Shown here: one piece after another, positions 33,060 through 44,524 of the stretch
How the letters are laid out: every line of letters begins with the position of its first letter
Numbering within the stretch: the first letter of the stretch is position 1
Assembly: GCA_941918925.1 (NCBI GenBank)
Contig: OW799235.1
Coordinates: forward strand, 46,875,701 to 46,939,700
DNA from: Phyto melanocephala
Lineage: Eukaryota > Arthropoda > Insecta > Diptera > Rhinophoridae
Direction: 5' to 3'
Length of the DNA: 64,000 nucleotides
Program-made: the position numbers and the translations under genes
The notes under the pieces: model-generated
Database searches by the model: none
Told to the model about the DNA's origin: nothing
The model's input: only the letters and a program-made list of their open reading frames with translations

Positions 33060-34000
33060 CAGGGTGGGCCAAAAGAAACCAAGGGGTGTAAAAGTTTAAT
33101 AACTTTTTCGTTTATTAATTTTTTTTTTATTTTTTATTTCAGATTATATAGACAACACTTGGAGAATTTATAATGGAGAGGTTCACAACTGAACAGAGAA
33201 CCAGAACAATAGGATTATATTATTTAAACCAGAGATTAACTATTTTAACGTAAAGAGCATATCGTCGACATTTAACCGTCAGAATTTCGCCTTCTGAAGC
33301 AATGATTTGTTGCTTAGTTGATCGTCATCACCAACATGGCAGCGTAACAGATTTGCCTCGAACCGGTAGATTACGTTTAAGTCGCACTGCGGAAAATATT
33401 GAACGAGTACAGCAAACTGTTAACGGAGCACCAGAAACATCTGCCATAAGGCGTTCTGCTCAGCTAGGAATGTCTCGTACGTCACTACGGCGCATTTTAA
33501 AAAAAGATTTACAGTTATACCCATAAAAGGTGCAATTGGTTCAAGAATTAAAACCCGCAGATCATCGGCAACGTCTAAATTTTGCAGTTAAATGTCAAGA
33601 GTTGGCCAGAAATGAAATTAACTTTTTTTAAAATTTGATTATGAGTGATGAAGCTCATTTTTATTTGAATGGCTTTGTTAATAAGCATAACTGTAGGTTC
33701 TGGGGTTCTCAAAATCCAAGAGCCATTCATCAACGACAATTGCACCCCATCAGGTGTACGTATGGTGTGGAATCACATCTGAAAATGTCATTGGGCCTTA
33801 CTTCTTCGAGAATGAAGATGGAAGTACTGTAATCGTAAATGGAGAGCGGTATCGGTTTATGATAGCAAATATTTTACGCCTGCTCTTGAAAACAGACCTG
33901 GTATGTGGTTTCAGCAGGACGGAGCCACTGCCCGAGACATAATGGCACTTTTAAGTCAAATTTTTGGAGGGCGAATAATTTCCAGAAATTCGGAACAATT
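33060..34000 (+). pseudogene. Mariner-like transposase, truncated
   Basis: A terminal-repeat-like CAGGGTGGGCCAAAAGAAAC precedes an ATG at 33173 (MERFTTEQRTRTIGLYY). The protein continues with HGSVTDLPRTGRLRLSR (HTH linker), IIMSDEAHFYLNGFVNK-like box (33635-33690, first aspartate), VIGPYFFENEDGS, VNGERYRFMI and an FQQDGATA box (second aspartate) that survives only in another frame. It breaks off after GGRIISRN, before the third aspartate. Stops at about 33250 and 33522 and several frameshifts kill it. It is a different subfamily from 12525-13625. Confidence 0.85.
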
Positions 34001-34029
34001 ACAGCAAAAGCTAGGGAAATGAAAATTTT

Positions 34030-34620
34030 CCACAATATTTCGAATACATCAGAAATGTATGGGCTCACTTTGTCTATATAGATATAGCTTGTAATGCAAG
34101 AGTATTTCATAAAAATGTCTATCTAACATTGAACAAAATGCGACTACTTGAGTAAAAACAAATATGTTTTCTTAAAAATTTTTTAAATCTGTATATAACG
34201 AAAGAAGTTATAGATCAAAATTTACAAATTGTTAGGCCCGCACAGTGTCACTTTTTAAAATCTATTTAAAATTTTAAAAGCCATATAACATACATAATTA
34301 GATGTACGATTCCGAAATTTAGCAAACATTTCTTATATATTGCTTTTCCTTACATTCATCCATTTATTCTATGGACATTGATTTTGGCGCGAATAATGGT
34401 CGCTGTGTATTAATATCTAAGTACGAATCGTTACCGGATATAACTTTGACAAGTCTTTTCATCGTTCACTTCATACATATGGCATAATATATACATATGT
34501 ATACTATTGATAAAATTAAGTCTCATAAAACCGTAAAAAATTAAAATAAGGAGCAAAAAATTTCATCAGTGTAAGTTTCTGATTATTCACAAAGCGATTT
34601 ATACTGAATGTTAAGCTGCT
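34030..34620 (+). repeat. Diverged DINE-B internal fragment
   Basis: Phrases such as TATAGCTTGTAATGCAAGAG, GCACAGTGTCACTTTTTAAA and GATGTACGATTCCGAAATTT match 6900-7210 of DINE-B copy 1. The ends are lost. It abuts the truncated mariner. Confidence 0.65.
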
Positions 34621-34724
34621 ATGTATGAATCGCAATTCGGGTTCAGAAAATGATTGGGTAAATAAGAAACGTTATGCGGTGTTCAAATATTAATTTAAAA
34701 ATGTTGAGGTACCCTGAAAGATGT

Positions 34725-34870
34725 TTTCATGTGTTTTGTTGAGCTTTCGATAGGGTCAAACATTCTAACTGCTATTGGAATACATGATAAAGAACTACGC
34801 AGCATTGAAAACCTATATTGCAATCAGACGGTACGAAGGAAGAAGCTGACGAAATTGCCACTTTAAAAGG
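34725..34870 (+). pseudogene. Non-LTR reverse transcriptase scrap
   Basis: Shifted plus frames give an FDRVKHSN phrase and, about 20 codons on, RSIENLYCNQTV followed by KGELG. This is the pattern '(A)FDRV.H ... I.NLY..QTA.V' of L1/RTE-type reverse transcriptases. Only about 45 codons remain. Confidence 0.55.
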
Positions 34871-35659
34871 GGAGCTTGGATTTAACGCATTAAAATATTT
34901 CCATATAGTAGTCAGACACAGATCTGTGTTATTATTTAATATACGTAAAGGTTGTGCCATTTAAATGTTTAGATTTGAAAACGCAATAAAACAAAAACGC
35001 TTTGAAATTTCACCAGATTTTTTTTTGTTGTGAAGTACAATTGTCCCGGTTAGATATAAGATACTATTTCATAAAAAACATTTTTAACATAATCGATATA
35101 AACAAAAGAAACTGATTTATTATATCTAAAAGAAGATAGAAAAAAAAATAAGTCATAAATAAGATTCTTATAAAGGAAACACGCATATAAGAAAGATACT
35201 TTCTTATATCTGTAACACGCATATAAGAAAGATATTTTTTATATACATCAGTAACAGAATTTAAAAAATTTCCTATAGAAATAGTATATAATTAAAAAAA
35301 AACTGTTTAATACTAATACACACTATACATTATTTTGTACTAAATTTCGTTTATTTGTCGTTCAAATATAAATATGTATATAAGTACACAACTAAAGGTA
35401 CATAGAAACATAACAAAAACAAAACAGGTGATTGTACTTCACTTAAAATCACATTTGATACAAAAAAAGTAATTTGGTAAAAAATATTAATTTATAGTTT
35501 TAAACTTAGATTTGATAAAAAATCAGTAAGAAGAATGAATACATAGTTTCAAAACATGTGTTTACTTAAAAAATAATATAAAGTAACATTGAAAAAATCT
35601 TGAATTTTCTTTTGGACATGCTCCTTTTCATGGGTTCTATAGAGAATATCTTCTAATTT
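34871..35659. other. No recognised gene
   Basis: AT-rich. It holds a short direct repeat, AACACGCATATAAGAAAGAT, at about 35180-35240. It may include the left end of the Tigger-like element, but I cannot define a TIR. Confidence 0.4.
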
Positions 35660-37059
35660 TCAAATAGAATCGTTGCCTTCGTAAACGTCTAGATATTTTT
35701 TGAGAATAAAGAAGGCTTTTATAACATCATCTCTTTTTGGCTTTTCGAGTGCTTCTTGTTCATTTTGCAAGTCATCAGCATCCTCACAAAGGATTTCATT
35801 AAGTAGTTCTTCCTCATTTATTTCTCCGAAGCAATCGTTCTCTTCGTCTTCAAAATCTTTACGAAAGTAATATTCGTCACATTCGTCCGATTCTTCTTGA
35901 CATAATTCTTCGCATTCCATTTCCTTCGCGATTCCCGAGTTTCGAAAGTTATTTTTTTATGGTTTGTGGAGTTACTAGCCACCAAGACCGTTTTATAATA
36001 TACAAAGCATCTAAAATGCTAAACTTTTTTAGAAAAGTGTCCATGTGATCACTTTCAATAGCTAGAACTTGCTTGCGAGTTAAACATTTCTTATACTGTG
36101 CTTTAAATGACAACAATTAAAATTTTCTTGTACATAGACTTAGATAATTGAAACTTAAAACATCTTACCCTGGTCTAACGGCTGAATGAGGCTTGTGGTT
36201 TTAGGTGGTAAAAACCGCACTTCAATGTTTTCTGGCGTAAAGTTTAATTTATGACAAGATGCGTTATCAATCAGCAACAAAATTTGTTTATTCTTCTTTG
36301 CAAACATTTCATCCAGCTCTATCATAACTTCGCACCATAAAATGCTGGTCATCTAGGCTTTAGTATTAAATTTGTAAGGCTCAGGAATATGCTTTCCACG
36401 GAAACATCGCGGATTTTTCGATTTTCCAATTGAAAACAGAAGCTTGTCAGAACCAGTAGCATTACAGATAAAAAGCAATGTTAAACGATTTTTTGAACTT
36501 TTTGTCCGCGAACGTTTTTATTGGCTGGTGCCTATGTTTTATTAGAAATAGCCTTGTACATTAAGCCGGTGTCATCTGCATTGTAGATTTCGTCAAGCTC
36601 ATATTCAGTTAACTTATCTAGGAGGACATTTTCTTTAAAAAGATCGGCAGCTTCCACGTCGCCGGAACTAGCCTCTCCATGAATATTTCTGAACCTAATA
36701 TTTTCCGCTTTTTCCAGCGATGTAACCATCCCGAATTCGGGTTAAAATCAATGCTCAACTGAATTGCAAAATGTTCGGCTTTTTTGAGAATTATTGGTCC
36801 GTGATTATTGTGTTATTTTCAGCTATTTGCGCGAACCATTTGGACATAGTTTTATTCAGGACATCATATTGAGATTTTCTGTTCTTTTTAATATATAAAT
36901 TTTTTCCCAAAAAATTCTTTCCGCTATTTTAAACTCCTTACAAATTTCTTTTCGGGTTTTCCCATTTTTAAATTGATCCAATATTTTAATTTTTGTTTGA
37001 ATAGACACTACATTTCTCTTGTTCGACGACATTTTATACAAAACAAATAAAAGTAGCAA
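35660..37059 (-). pseudogene. Tigger/pogo (CENP-B-like) transposase, broken
   Basis: The minus strand reads in order. An N-terminal CENP-B HTH, KRNVVSIQTKIKILDQFKNG with KTRKEICKEFKIAE, lies at 36856-37059. An EYELDEIYNADDTGLMYK box (first catalytic D; usually ADETG) is at 36532-36729, then a GKSKNPRCF strand. ILLLIDNASCHKLN and FLPPKTTSLIQPLDQG carry the second and third D regions at 36155-36352. A very acidic C-terminal tail is at 35660-35920. These are the DDE_1 domains of Tigger/Jerky proteins. Stops and frameshifts separate the blocks. Confidence 0.85.
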
Positions 37060-37935
37060 AGCCGGCTAATTTCATAAAAATATACGCCGCCATTTGGCAT
37101 CACGATCAGTGTTCCCAGATGTAAGTTGTAAATTACACATAAAAAAAATCTATTTTAACCAAGGTTAAACAAAAATCTTATACACGTACCAATTTCTATG
37201 GAATAAGCATAATTTTGCATCAGAATTTGTTTCTTATAGAAGAGTTTTTCTTATAAGCAAGTTTCTTGAGGATTTATGAGGATTATTTAGCACGCAGATA
37301 TATACAAATGTGCATGGTGTCTGAAGATGTCTTTCTTATAACCGAGTTTTTCTTATAAGCGAGTTTCTACACTAGGATACAATCATTATAAAAGGTTTTC
37401 TAAAGTTAGTGACAGCCGACGTATTTGTAGCTTTGCCAAGATTAAAGAGTTTTTTATTTATTTACTTTCATATTAAAATATAATTTTGTGAATACAATTA
37501 AAAACACCTTCTTTTATTACCTAGGTAAACATCGATAGACCTTTTTGCCAATACGATAGGCTATTTTATTTTTGGACTCTTAAAACCACATTATTTACCC
37601 TTTTGATCCATCTGTGAGTTTATAGTTTGGGAGGCAATTCCTGTTTTGGGTTCTAGAGAAGTACTAGCTGACCTTGGTTAAAACTTTTGGAATTTGCTGC
37701 ACGAATATATCTGGCCTTCATTTTATTACTAGTAATTTTTTTACTGCCACGTACGTATTAAAATCCCTTTGTCTGCTATCAGAACTTTCATCGTCTTCCT
37801 ATGTTGTAGAGTATTAAAAAATTTAAAATACCAGACAAATTAAACTCGGTTCCAAAGATAACTTATGCAGCTATTCGCAAAGAAGTCATGAATAGCTTAT
37901 CTGTTTGCTAATAAAAATTTTGGTATGTTGTCATC
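37060..37935. other. No recognised gene
   Basis: The first 330 bp hold repeated CTTATAAG(C/A)(A/G)AGTTT phrases, probably the terminal region of the Tigger-like element. The rest may be the non-coding 3' side of the gypsy fragment that follows on the minus strand. Confidence 0.4.
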
Positions 37936-38290
37936 CTAGTATCTTTGATGTCCGTTAACCATTTTTCTTAAAACTTTCTTCAAATTGTGGTTAAACCTTT
38001 TGCTTGCTGTTAGATCAGCAATGAGCGGAGTAGGCTCTGTTTTTATACCATATAACTCACACATTTTTTGGAATATGGTAGATTTCCTGGTCAGAATGTA
38101 TTTTTGAAAGATAATCAGATGACAGATGATCACAAACGTATTTACAACTGTTTTAGTCTCCTTCAAGCTTCACTGACAGGAAAAGGACCGCTCTATCCAT
38201 TGCTATTTGCTCAAATGGGACACCTGAAATATACTGCTGCAACGAACCAAGAATTTTGTACTGCACCTTTTTTGCGATACATTGTGCGCA
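37936..38290 (-). pseudogene. gypsy-type integrase fragment
   Basis: Minus-strand frames give CAQCIAKKVQYKI (zinc-binding CxxC), LQQYISGVPFEQIAMD (entry to the catalytic core), then after a shift FQKMCELYGIKTE and FNHNLKKVLRKMVNGHQ. These phrases follow the order of the integrase of gypsy-group elements. The second acidic region is mostly deleted. Confidence 0.65.
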
Positions 38291-38375
38291 GTTGCTATTC
38301 AATCGTTTCGTTGGCTGTGCAGCAAATGGCACCATCCTGTTGGAACCACATATCGCTATAGCAAATTCCATACAA
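38291..38375 (-). pseudogene. Mariner scrap (QQDGA box)
   Basis: In one minus-strand frame the sequence reads MWFQQDGAICCTANETIE, the second catalytic box of a mariner transposase. Only about 25 codons are present, fused directly to the gypsy fragment. Confidence 0.6.
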
Positions 38376-38769
38376 GGCACCTGCTTGGCCGACCGACTAT
38401 CGCAACACACGCTTATGACTAGTTTAAATGCTATAAACACACAGACGACAGCAGGCTACCGACTGCAATATGTCAAAAATAATATACATAAGTGTAAATG
38501 AATATTATTATTTTCGAGACAACAAAGGGCAACACGATCACCTAAGTTGGCGTGGCGTGGCCAGTATTTTGAAACATAATCTGCAACCAACAACTAAACC
38601 ATAACAAAAGTCAAGGCAAAATTATGCATTTTCAAAGTTTGCTCGTTTTCAATGAACTAAAAAAATAAATAAAAAATAAACAACGATTTACACTTAGTAT
38701 TTTAATGCAATCAGAAAACATACAGATACTGAAACTATAAACCATAGTACGCAAATCATTCGAATAGAG
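38376..38769. other. No recognised gene
   Basis: Nothing identified. Confidence 0.35.
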
Positions 38770-38970
38770 ATTTTTTGTGAATGATATTCATTCGAATGAA
38801 TTAAATTTTCCACATTGTGACGAATAATTCATTTTATTTTCCGAATTTTAAAAATAAAATTTGCGAGACAAATGAAATTTAAAAAAAATTGAAAATAAAT
38901 TTCTCTCCACAATTTAAAAATAAAATTTCTTACAAGAATCATTCATTCAAAGAATATAATCGAAAAACTA
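38770..38970 (+). repeat. Interspersed repeat, member 2
   Basis: Partner of 32810-33005, with the same orientation and phrases. It ends at the hairpin end of DINE-B copy 3. Confidence 0.6.
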
Positions 38971-39114
38971 ACAAGTAAGAGCACTATATTCGGCTGTGCC
39001 GAATCTTTTATACCCACCACCAATTTTGTGTACATTTAAAGCACAATATTTATTATTTTGTTAATCATTATGGAATAATCTCTTTATAATAAAATATGTA
39101 TCACTTTCTTTGTA

Positions 39115-39734
39115 GAGGGTTGTTAAATTTGAAGGGCCCATGTTGAAGGTGAACTACACCTAGTCTTTAAATTTGTTTTCTGCATTTCATTTGACATTTC
39201 TCACTCTCAAACTTATTCAATTTGATCCGTGGAAAGATACGCAAATGAGCAACGCTTTAAAGTTACTCAAGTTTTTTATAAAAATGGGCGTTCAAATCAA
39301 AATGCATTTTGTGCAATTTGTAATTCTTTTGATCAACATAATCGTTCAAATTCGTCCACAATCGGGAGAATTAAAAAAAAATATTTAAATTTCTGCAAAA
39401 CAGGTCTGTATAAAATGTTAGAAAATCTGTAAATGCCTTCTAAGTTCGTTGAATGGGAACTATTGCTGTTTTTTGCGATAGTGTGGCAAAAGAGCAGTCA
39501 ACCTCGACTCATCATCATGCCCAACAATTGAGCATCAATATTGTCATTGAAAATTTTGGACCATCAGATAGAGGAGTGGCGCCAAGGATGGGGGGGGCCA
39601 TTTGGCCAATATTTTGTTAAATACATAATTGAACCATACAAATATTATAATTACAAAAAGAAATAATAATAATATCCTAAATAATTTGTGTTTTATTTAA
39701 ATTCAACATCGGTCCTTAAAATTTAACCACCCTT
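39115..39734 (+). mobile_element. Deleted mariner derivative inside DINE-B copy 3
   Basis: About 620 bp flanked by TA, with the same ends, sequence and insertion point as 13852-14466 (reverse orientation, like the host copy). It keeps ERYANEQRFKVTQVFYKNG and SNQNAF, the HTH of a mariner transposase. The catalytic region is deleted. Confidence 0.88.
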
Positions 39735-39739
39735 TATAA

Positions 39740-41400
39740 CTTCGATATGCTACTAAAATGCTTTTGTAAATGTAGTCTTTCAATGAAAGTGTGTTAAAGT
39801 AGCTGTGTCAATAAAGTTTCTGCTAATAAATACAACTTAAATATTTCAATATAGCCCTTTATTTTCCCAAAAACTTTGTCAATAGAGAAATTACATGAAT
39901 TTAAGATAAACCGTTATATGGGAGGTAGTCGTTAAAGTGGGTGTGTCACCTAAACTTTTTGGCACAACAATAACATTGATTAGAAGGATATACGTAGCAA
40001 ATTTGATCATCATACCTCTTATTTTGGCGGTTTTATGAGCTTTTAAATTACATTAACGGTCTATAACGTGAAAAGTGGGCGTTATAGTAGGCGTGTCAAA
40101 GTTATTTTTGCGAATGAGTACAACTTAGGTGTTTCAATATAGCCCTTTATTATTCCAAAATCTATATAAATTAAGAAGTTATATGAATTTTGGGTAAAAC
40201 GTTATATGGGAGGTGGGCGTAAAAGTGGGCGTGGCACTTCAATTTTTTGGAACAAAAATGAAATTGCCTAGGGGAATATACGTAGCAAATTTCATCATCA
40301 TACCTCTTATTTTGGCGGTTTTATGAGCTTTTAAATTACATTAACGGTATATAACGTGAAAAGTGGGCGTTATAGTAGGCGTGTAAAAGTTATTTTTGCG
40401 AATGAGTACAACTTAGGTGTTTCAAAATAGCCCTTTATAATTCCAAAATCTTTATAAATAGAGAAATTATATGAATTTTAAGTAAAACGTTATATGGGAG
40501 GTGGGCGTTAAAGTGGGCGTGGCGCCTTAATTTTCTGGCACAGTAATGACATTGCCTAGGAGGATATACGTAGCGAATTTGATCATCATACCTCTAATTT
40601 TGGCGGTTTTATAAGCTTTTAAATTTCATTAACGGTCTATAACGTGAAAGGTGGGCGTTATAGTAGGCGTGTCAAAGTTATTTTTGCGAATGAGTACAAC
40701 TTAGGTGTTTTAATATAGCCCTTTAGAATGCCAAAATCTTTATTAATAGAGAAATTATATGAATTTTAAGTAAAACGTTATATGGGAGGTGGGCGTTAAA
40801 GTGGGCGTGGCGCCTTAATTTTCTGGCGCAGTAATGACATTGCTTAGGAGGATATACGTAGCGAATTTGATCATCATACCTCTAATTTTGGCGGTTTTAT
40901 AAGCTTTTAAATTTCATTAACGGTATATAACGTGAAAAGTGGGCGTTATAGTAGGCGTGTCAAAGTTATTTTTGCGAATGAGTACAACTTAGGTGTTTCA
41001 AAATAGCCCTTTATAATTCCAAAATCTTTATAAATAGAGAAATTATATGAATTTTAAGTAAAACGTTATATGGGAGGTGGGCGTTAAAGTGGGCGTGGCG
41101 CCTTAATTTTCTCACGCAGTAATGACATTGCTTAGGAGGATATACGTAGCGAATTTGATCATCATACCTCTAATTTTGGCGGTTTTATGAGCTTTTAAAT
41201 TTCATTAACGGTATATAACGTGAAAAGTGGGCGTTATAGTGGGCGTGTCAAAGTTATATTTTCGAATGAGTACAATTGAGATGTTTCAATATAGCCCTTT
41301 ATTATTCCAAAATCTATATAAATTGAGAAATTATATGAATTTTGGGTAAAACGTTATATGGGAGGTGGGCGTAAAAGTGGGCGTGGCACATTGATTTTCC
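39740..41400. repeat. About 287-bp tandem array internal to DINE-B copy 3
   Basis: The landmark CGTTATATGGGAGGTGGGCG recurs near 39918, 40201, 40490, 40777, 41065 and 41350. Each unit also has GAAAAGTGGGCGTTATAGT and TTTTGGCGGTTTTATGAGC. Unit number differs between copies (about 1-2 in copy 1, 3-4 in copy 2, 6 here). Confidence 0.92.
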
Positions 41401-42012
41401 GTTACAAAAAAGCGTCTTACCAATAAGCAAAGTGTGCAAAATTTCAGAGTCGTACATCCAATTTTGTTGCTTTTATGACGTTTTTGTTTTTAAATATACC
41501 GAAAAATACACTGTGCGGTATAAATTTTCGTACATTTTGATCGATAACTCCTCTCCTAATGCATAGATTTAGATAATTTTCGGGAAAAAATATTGTTTTT
41601 ACTCAGGAAATATATATTCGAAGTTTCATGAGTCTACGTTAATGCGTTTAGACACAATTCCATTTTATTCGATGTTTGAAGGACATGGTTTTTTCGACCT
41701 ACTCTTGCTTTTCGAGCTATAACCCTCTTCCTAATATTCCGATTTAGCCCATTTTCAATACCAAACAAACCTTGTCTATAAGAAAGATTCTGGCAAAATT
41801 TGAGCCACCTTGTTTTTTCGGTGCGACCTCTATCGTGCTTTCAACAGACGGACAGACGGACAGACGGACGGACATAGCTAGATCGTCATCAAATCAAACC
41901 CTGATTCAGAATATATATACTTTATGGGGTCTAAAATGGATATTTCGATGTGTTACAAACGGAATGACAAAATGAATATACCCCCACCATTTTTTTGGTG
42001 GCGGGTATAAAA

Positions 42013-42639
42013 AAAAAAATTGATTCACAAATTGAATTTTTATTTTCCTTGAAGAAAAGTTAGCAGCGTTGCCATTGCAGTTTATTATTTTTGTTGTGTT
42101 AATGGGGACAATTTCACCATTTTAGGAATTAAAGAAAATATGTTAAAAACTTTAATTTAATTTAGTTTTTCCAACTTTTTGTTTCTCCCCAAATTTTTGT
42201 TACACATATTAAATACATACATTAAAGACAATTTCATTTAGTATTGAACACCAGGCAATATGAAATTTTCAAGAATTATTGTATGTATGTCTGATTAGTG
42301 ATAAAAAAACATAAGTATAAACGGGTTTCAAACAAGCAATTCGGATTAAATATAAATATATCTGTGCTTTTCATGGGCATGGTATGTCTTAAAATCAAAT
42401 TTTTCAGGAGAGCCATAAAACCGTTTTATATAAAACAAAGGGTTAGGTATTGAACTTTTTAAACTTTTATTTTACCATTCATACCAATAAAGATCTTTAA
42501 AAAATCTTTTTACTTAATTTATATTTAAAATTCAAATTTTTTTTATTAATTTTTATAGTTTTGAAGTGTATCTTCTACATTATAAACTATTTTATGCTTT
42601 TTAATAGAAAGTTTTTTATTAATTATTAATTAATACAAT
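42013..42639. other. No recognised gene
   Basis: AT-rich DNA; nothing identified. Confidence 0.35.
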
Positions 42640-42770
42640 TCTCCCGATTGTGGACGAATTTGAACGATTATGTTGACCAAAAGAGTCACGAAGTGCACAA
42701 GGTGCACGAAATGCATTTTAATTTAAACGCTCATTTTATAATAAGCCTGAATAGCTTTAATGCATAAACA
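42640..42770 (-). pseudogene. Mariner HTH scrap
   Basis: The minus-strand nucleotides match the HTH segment of the 39115-39734 element (the phrase GTCAACATAATCGTTCAAAT and neighbours). The frame is broken. Confidence 0.65.
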
Positions 42771-42925
42771 ATTTTATGATTTTATAAAAAGTTTTTTTAT
42801 TAATTAAAAACAAATTTACTTTTTGTTTTGCTGCGGGATCCTGGGAAATTAAAAAATAAATCTCGCATTCACGGAAAACAAAAATTTTCGGGAAAAAAAC
42901 CCTAGCTATAAAAGAACGGAAAATA

Positions 42926-42980
42926 GGTGGTGGGTATAAAAGATTCGGCACAGCCGAATATAATGCTCTTACTTGTTGTT
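42926..42980 (+). repeat. DINE-B 3'-terminal hairpin fragment
   Basis: Only the last 55 bp remain: GGTGGTGGGTATAAAAG, the hairpin ATTCGGCACAGCCGAAT and AATGCTCTTACTTGT. Confidence 0.8.
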
Positions 42981-43328
42981 GATGCTATTTGTTTTTTAGG
43001 TATTGTTGTTGTTAAAAGAGGCATTGGGTACAGTGTGACACACAACTTTTTACCTAGAGCATATGTCAAGCTTATATATAAAGTAGCTTTTATACCGAGT
43101 TTCAATTTAAGACAAACACAGATTTTTACTTTACTGATTAAAAAAAATTAGAAATATATGTAATCAATTTTCTGTTTACATTTTCAGGTATATAAGTATG
43201 TTTATACATGTATTTTGATAATACGCATATCCTTTTAAGACTTTACCTTTATATATAAATGCCTAATTATTTTATTAGACCTATAAAGTTGTTTTTCTTG
43301 CCCGCATCTTTAAATCAATTATTTATTT
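42981..43328. other. No recognised gene
   Basis: Nothing identified. A 74-codon frame across the hairpin is not credible. Confidence 0.35.
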
Positions 43329-43973
43329 TTATACCCTTCACACAGTGAAAAAGGGTATATATAGGTTTGTCATTCCGTGTGAAATTTCTACAATTTTCAT
43401 TTCCGACCCCATAAAGTATATATTTTCTGAAAGCTTATGAATAGGGGAGTCGATTAAGCTCTGTCAGTCTGTCCGTCTGACCGTCTGTCCGTGTGTATGT
43501 TGAAATCAACTTTTTGAAGCCCCCCGACATAGGTTGGACCCGGGTATTAAAATATCAGAAATATTCGGGAGTAGATCGGTATTGAAAATCAGAAACATCG
43601 GTACATAAACAACTGAGATATGAGTAAAAACCCACGACCACCTCGATTTTTATTTCACAAAAACAACATTACAACAACAACATACATACATACAAACCCA
43701 TGTTCTGTAACTTTAGTGAGAACTTCTCGTATCGAAAAGTCATGAAACAAAATATCCCACCGTTTCTCGATGTGTGAGAAAAAAGTGTATCTGTAACTCA
43801 TGGCGAAAAATACCATTTATGATTACGTTGTTACGTTAGAGCTATCAAAAATTATACTTAATTATAAGAAGAAGAAGAAGAAAAAAAAATAAACTTTAGA
43901 AGTGCGGAAATAATAATACATATAAAATTTAGAAAATAAAAGTGTTTAAAAAAATAAGTGCAGAAGAAATAAA

Positions 43974-44219
43974 ATGTACAATGCAGCTTTAGTTAGAGCG
44001 GTTGGGGATGATGAAAGGAATATGTTGCGGATTCATCGCAAAAGGTTGTGCGATTCAACAGACTCTTTTGAAATGCCGGAGAATTGATTTAAGGAACTAT
44101 ATCGCTTAAGCAGATCATCAGCAATGGTTCTGCTTGAAGGCACCTTTTATGAGAAAAGGTGTAAGGAATACAAATTTGCCTTCACTTTCCAAGACATTGG
44201 TAACATTGTTTCCTTTTGA
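43974..44219 (+). pseudogene. PIF/Harbinger transposase N-terminal scrap
   Basis: The frame from ATG reads ALVRAVGDDERNMLRIHRK, then LCDSTDSFEMPEN, a stop (TGA), FKELYRLSRSSAMVLLEG and FAFTFQDIGN. The 'R(D)...PF.(L)PE..F.ELYRLS...A..L' pattern is that of HARBI1-type transposases, before their DDE core. The core is absent. Confidence 0.55.
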
Positions 44220-44524
44220 TGATAAACATAATGATGATGGTGGTGTATTTAGGATTTTTGTTTAGGACACACGACATACAAATTAAACAATTTGGTTAAA
44301 CAATAAACACTTTTTGTAAATATTTAAGGTCTAAATAAAAAAGGAATAAAAAAATTATAAAAATTATTTCGAAATTGAAATAAAAAAAAATAAATGAAAA
44401 GAATTTAGCAATTTTATTTAGTTAGTTAGTTTTTTTTAAACTTTAAATGACTTTGATGATTGTATAAATATAATCAATATAAAATAAAATATATCTTTTT
44501 TAGAAATATAAAAACTTTTGTAAA

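Larger units (their letters stand above)
38971..42012 (-). mobile_element. DINE-B copy 3, composite
   Basis: In reverse orientation: AACAAGTAAGAGC and the hairpin ATTCGGCTGTGCCGAAT are at 38971, and the 5' end CCACCATTTTTTTGGTGGCG...GGGTATA is at about 42010. It contains a deleted mariner (39115-39734), about six tandem units of about 287 bp (39740-41400), and the DINE-1 blocks CGGACATAGCTAGATCGTC and TATATACTTTATGGGGTC (reversed). A GACAGACGG run lies between them. Confidence 0.92.

Noticed and set aside
42926..43151. 74-codon frame at the hairpin of a DINE-B scrap
   Set aside because: It starts inside repeat sequence, has no similarity and no signals.
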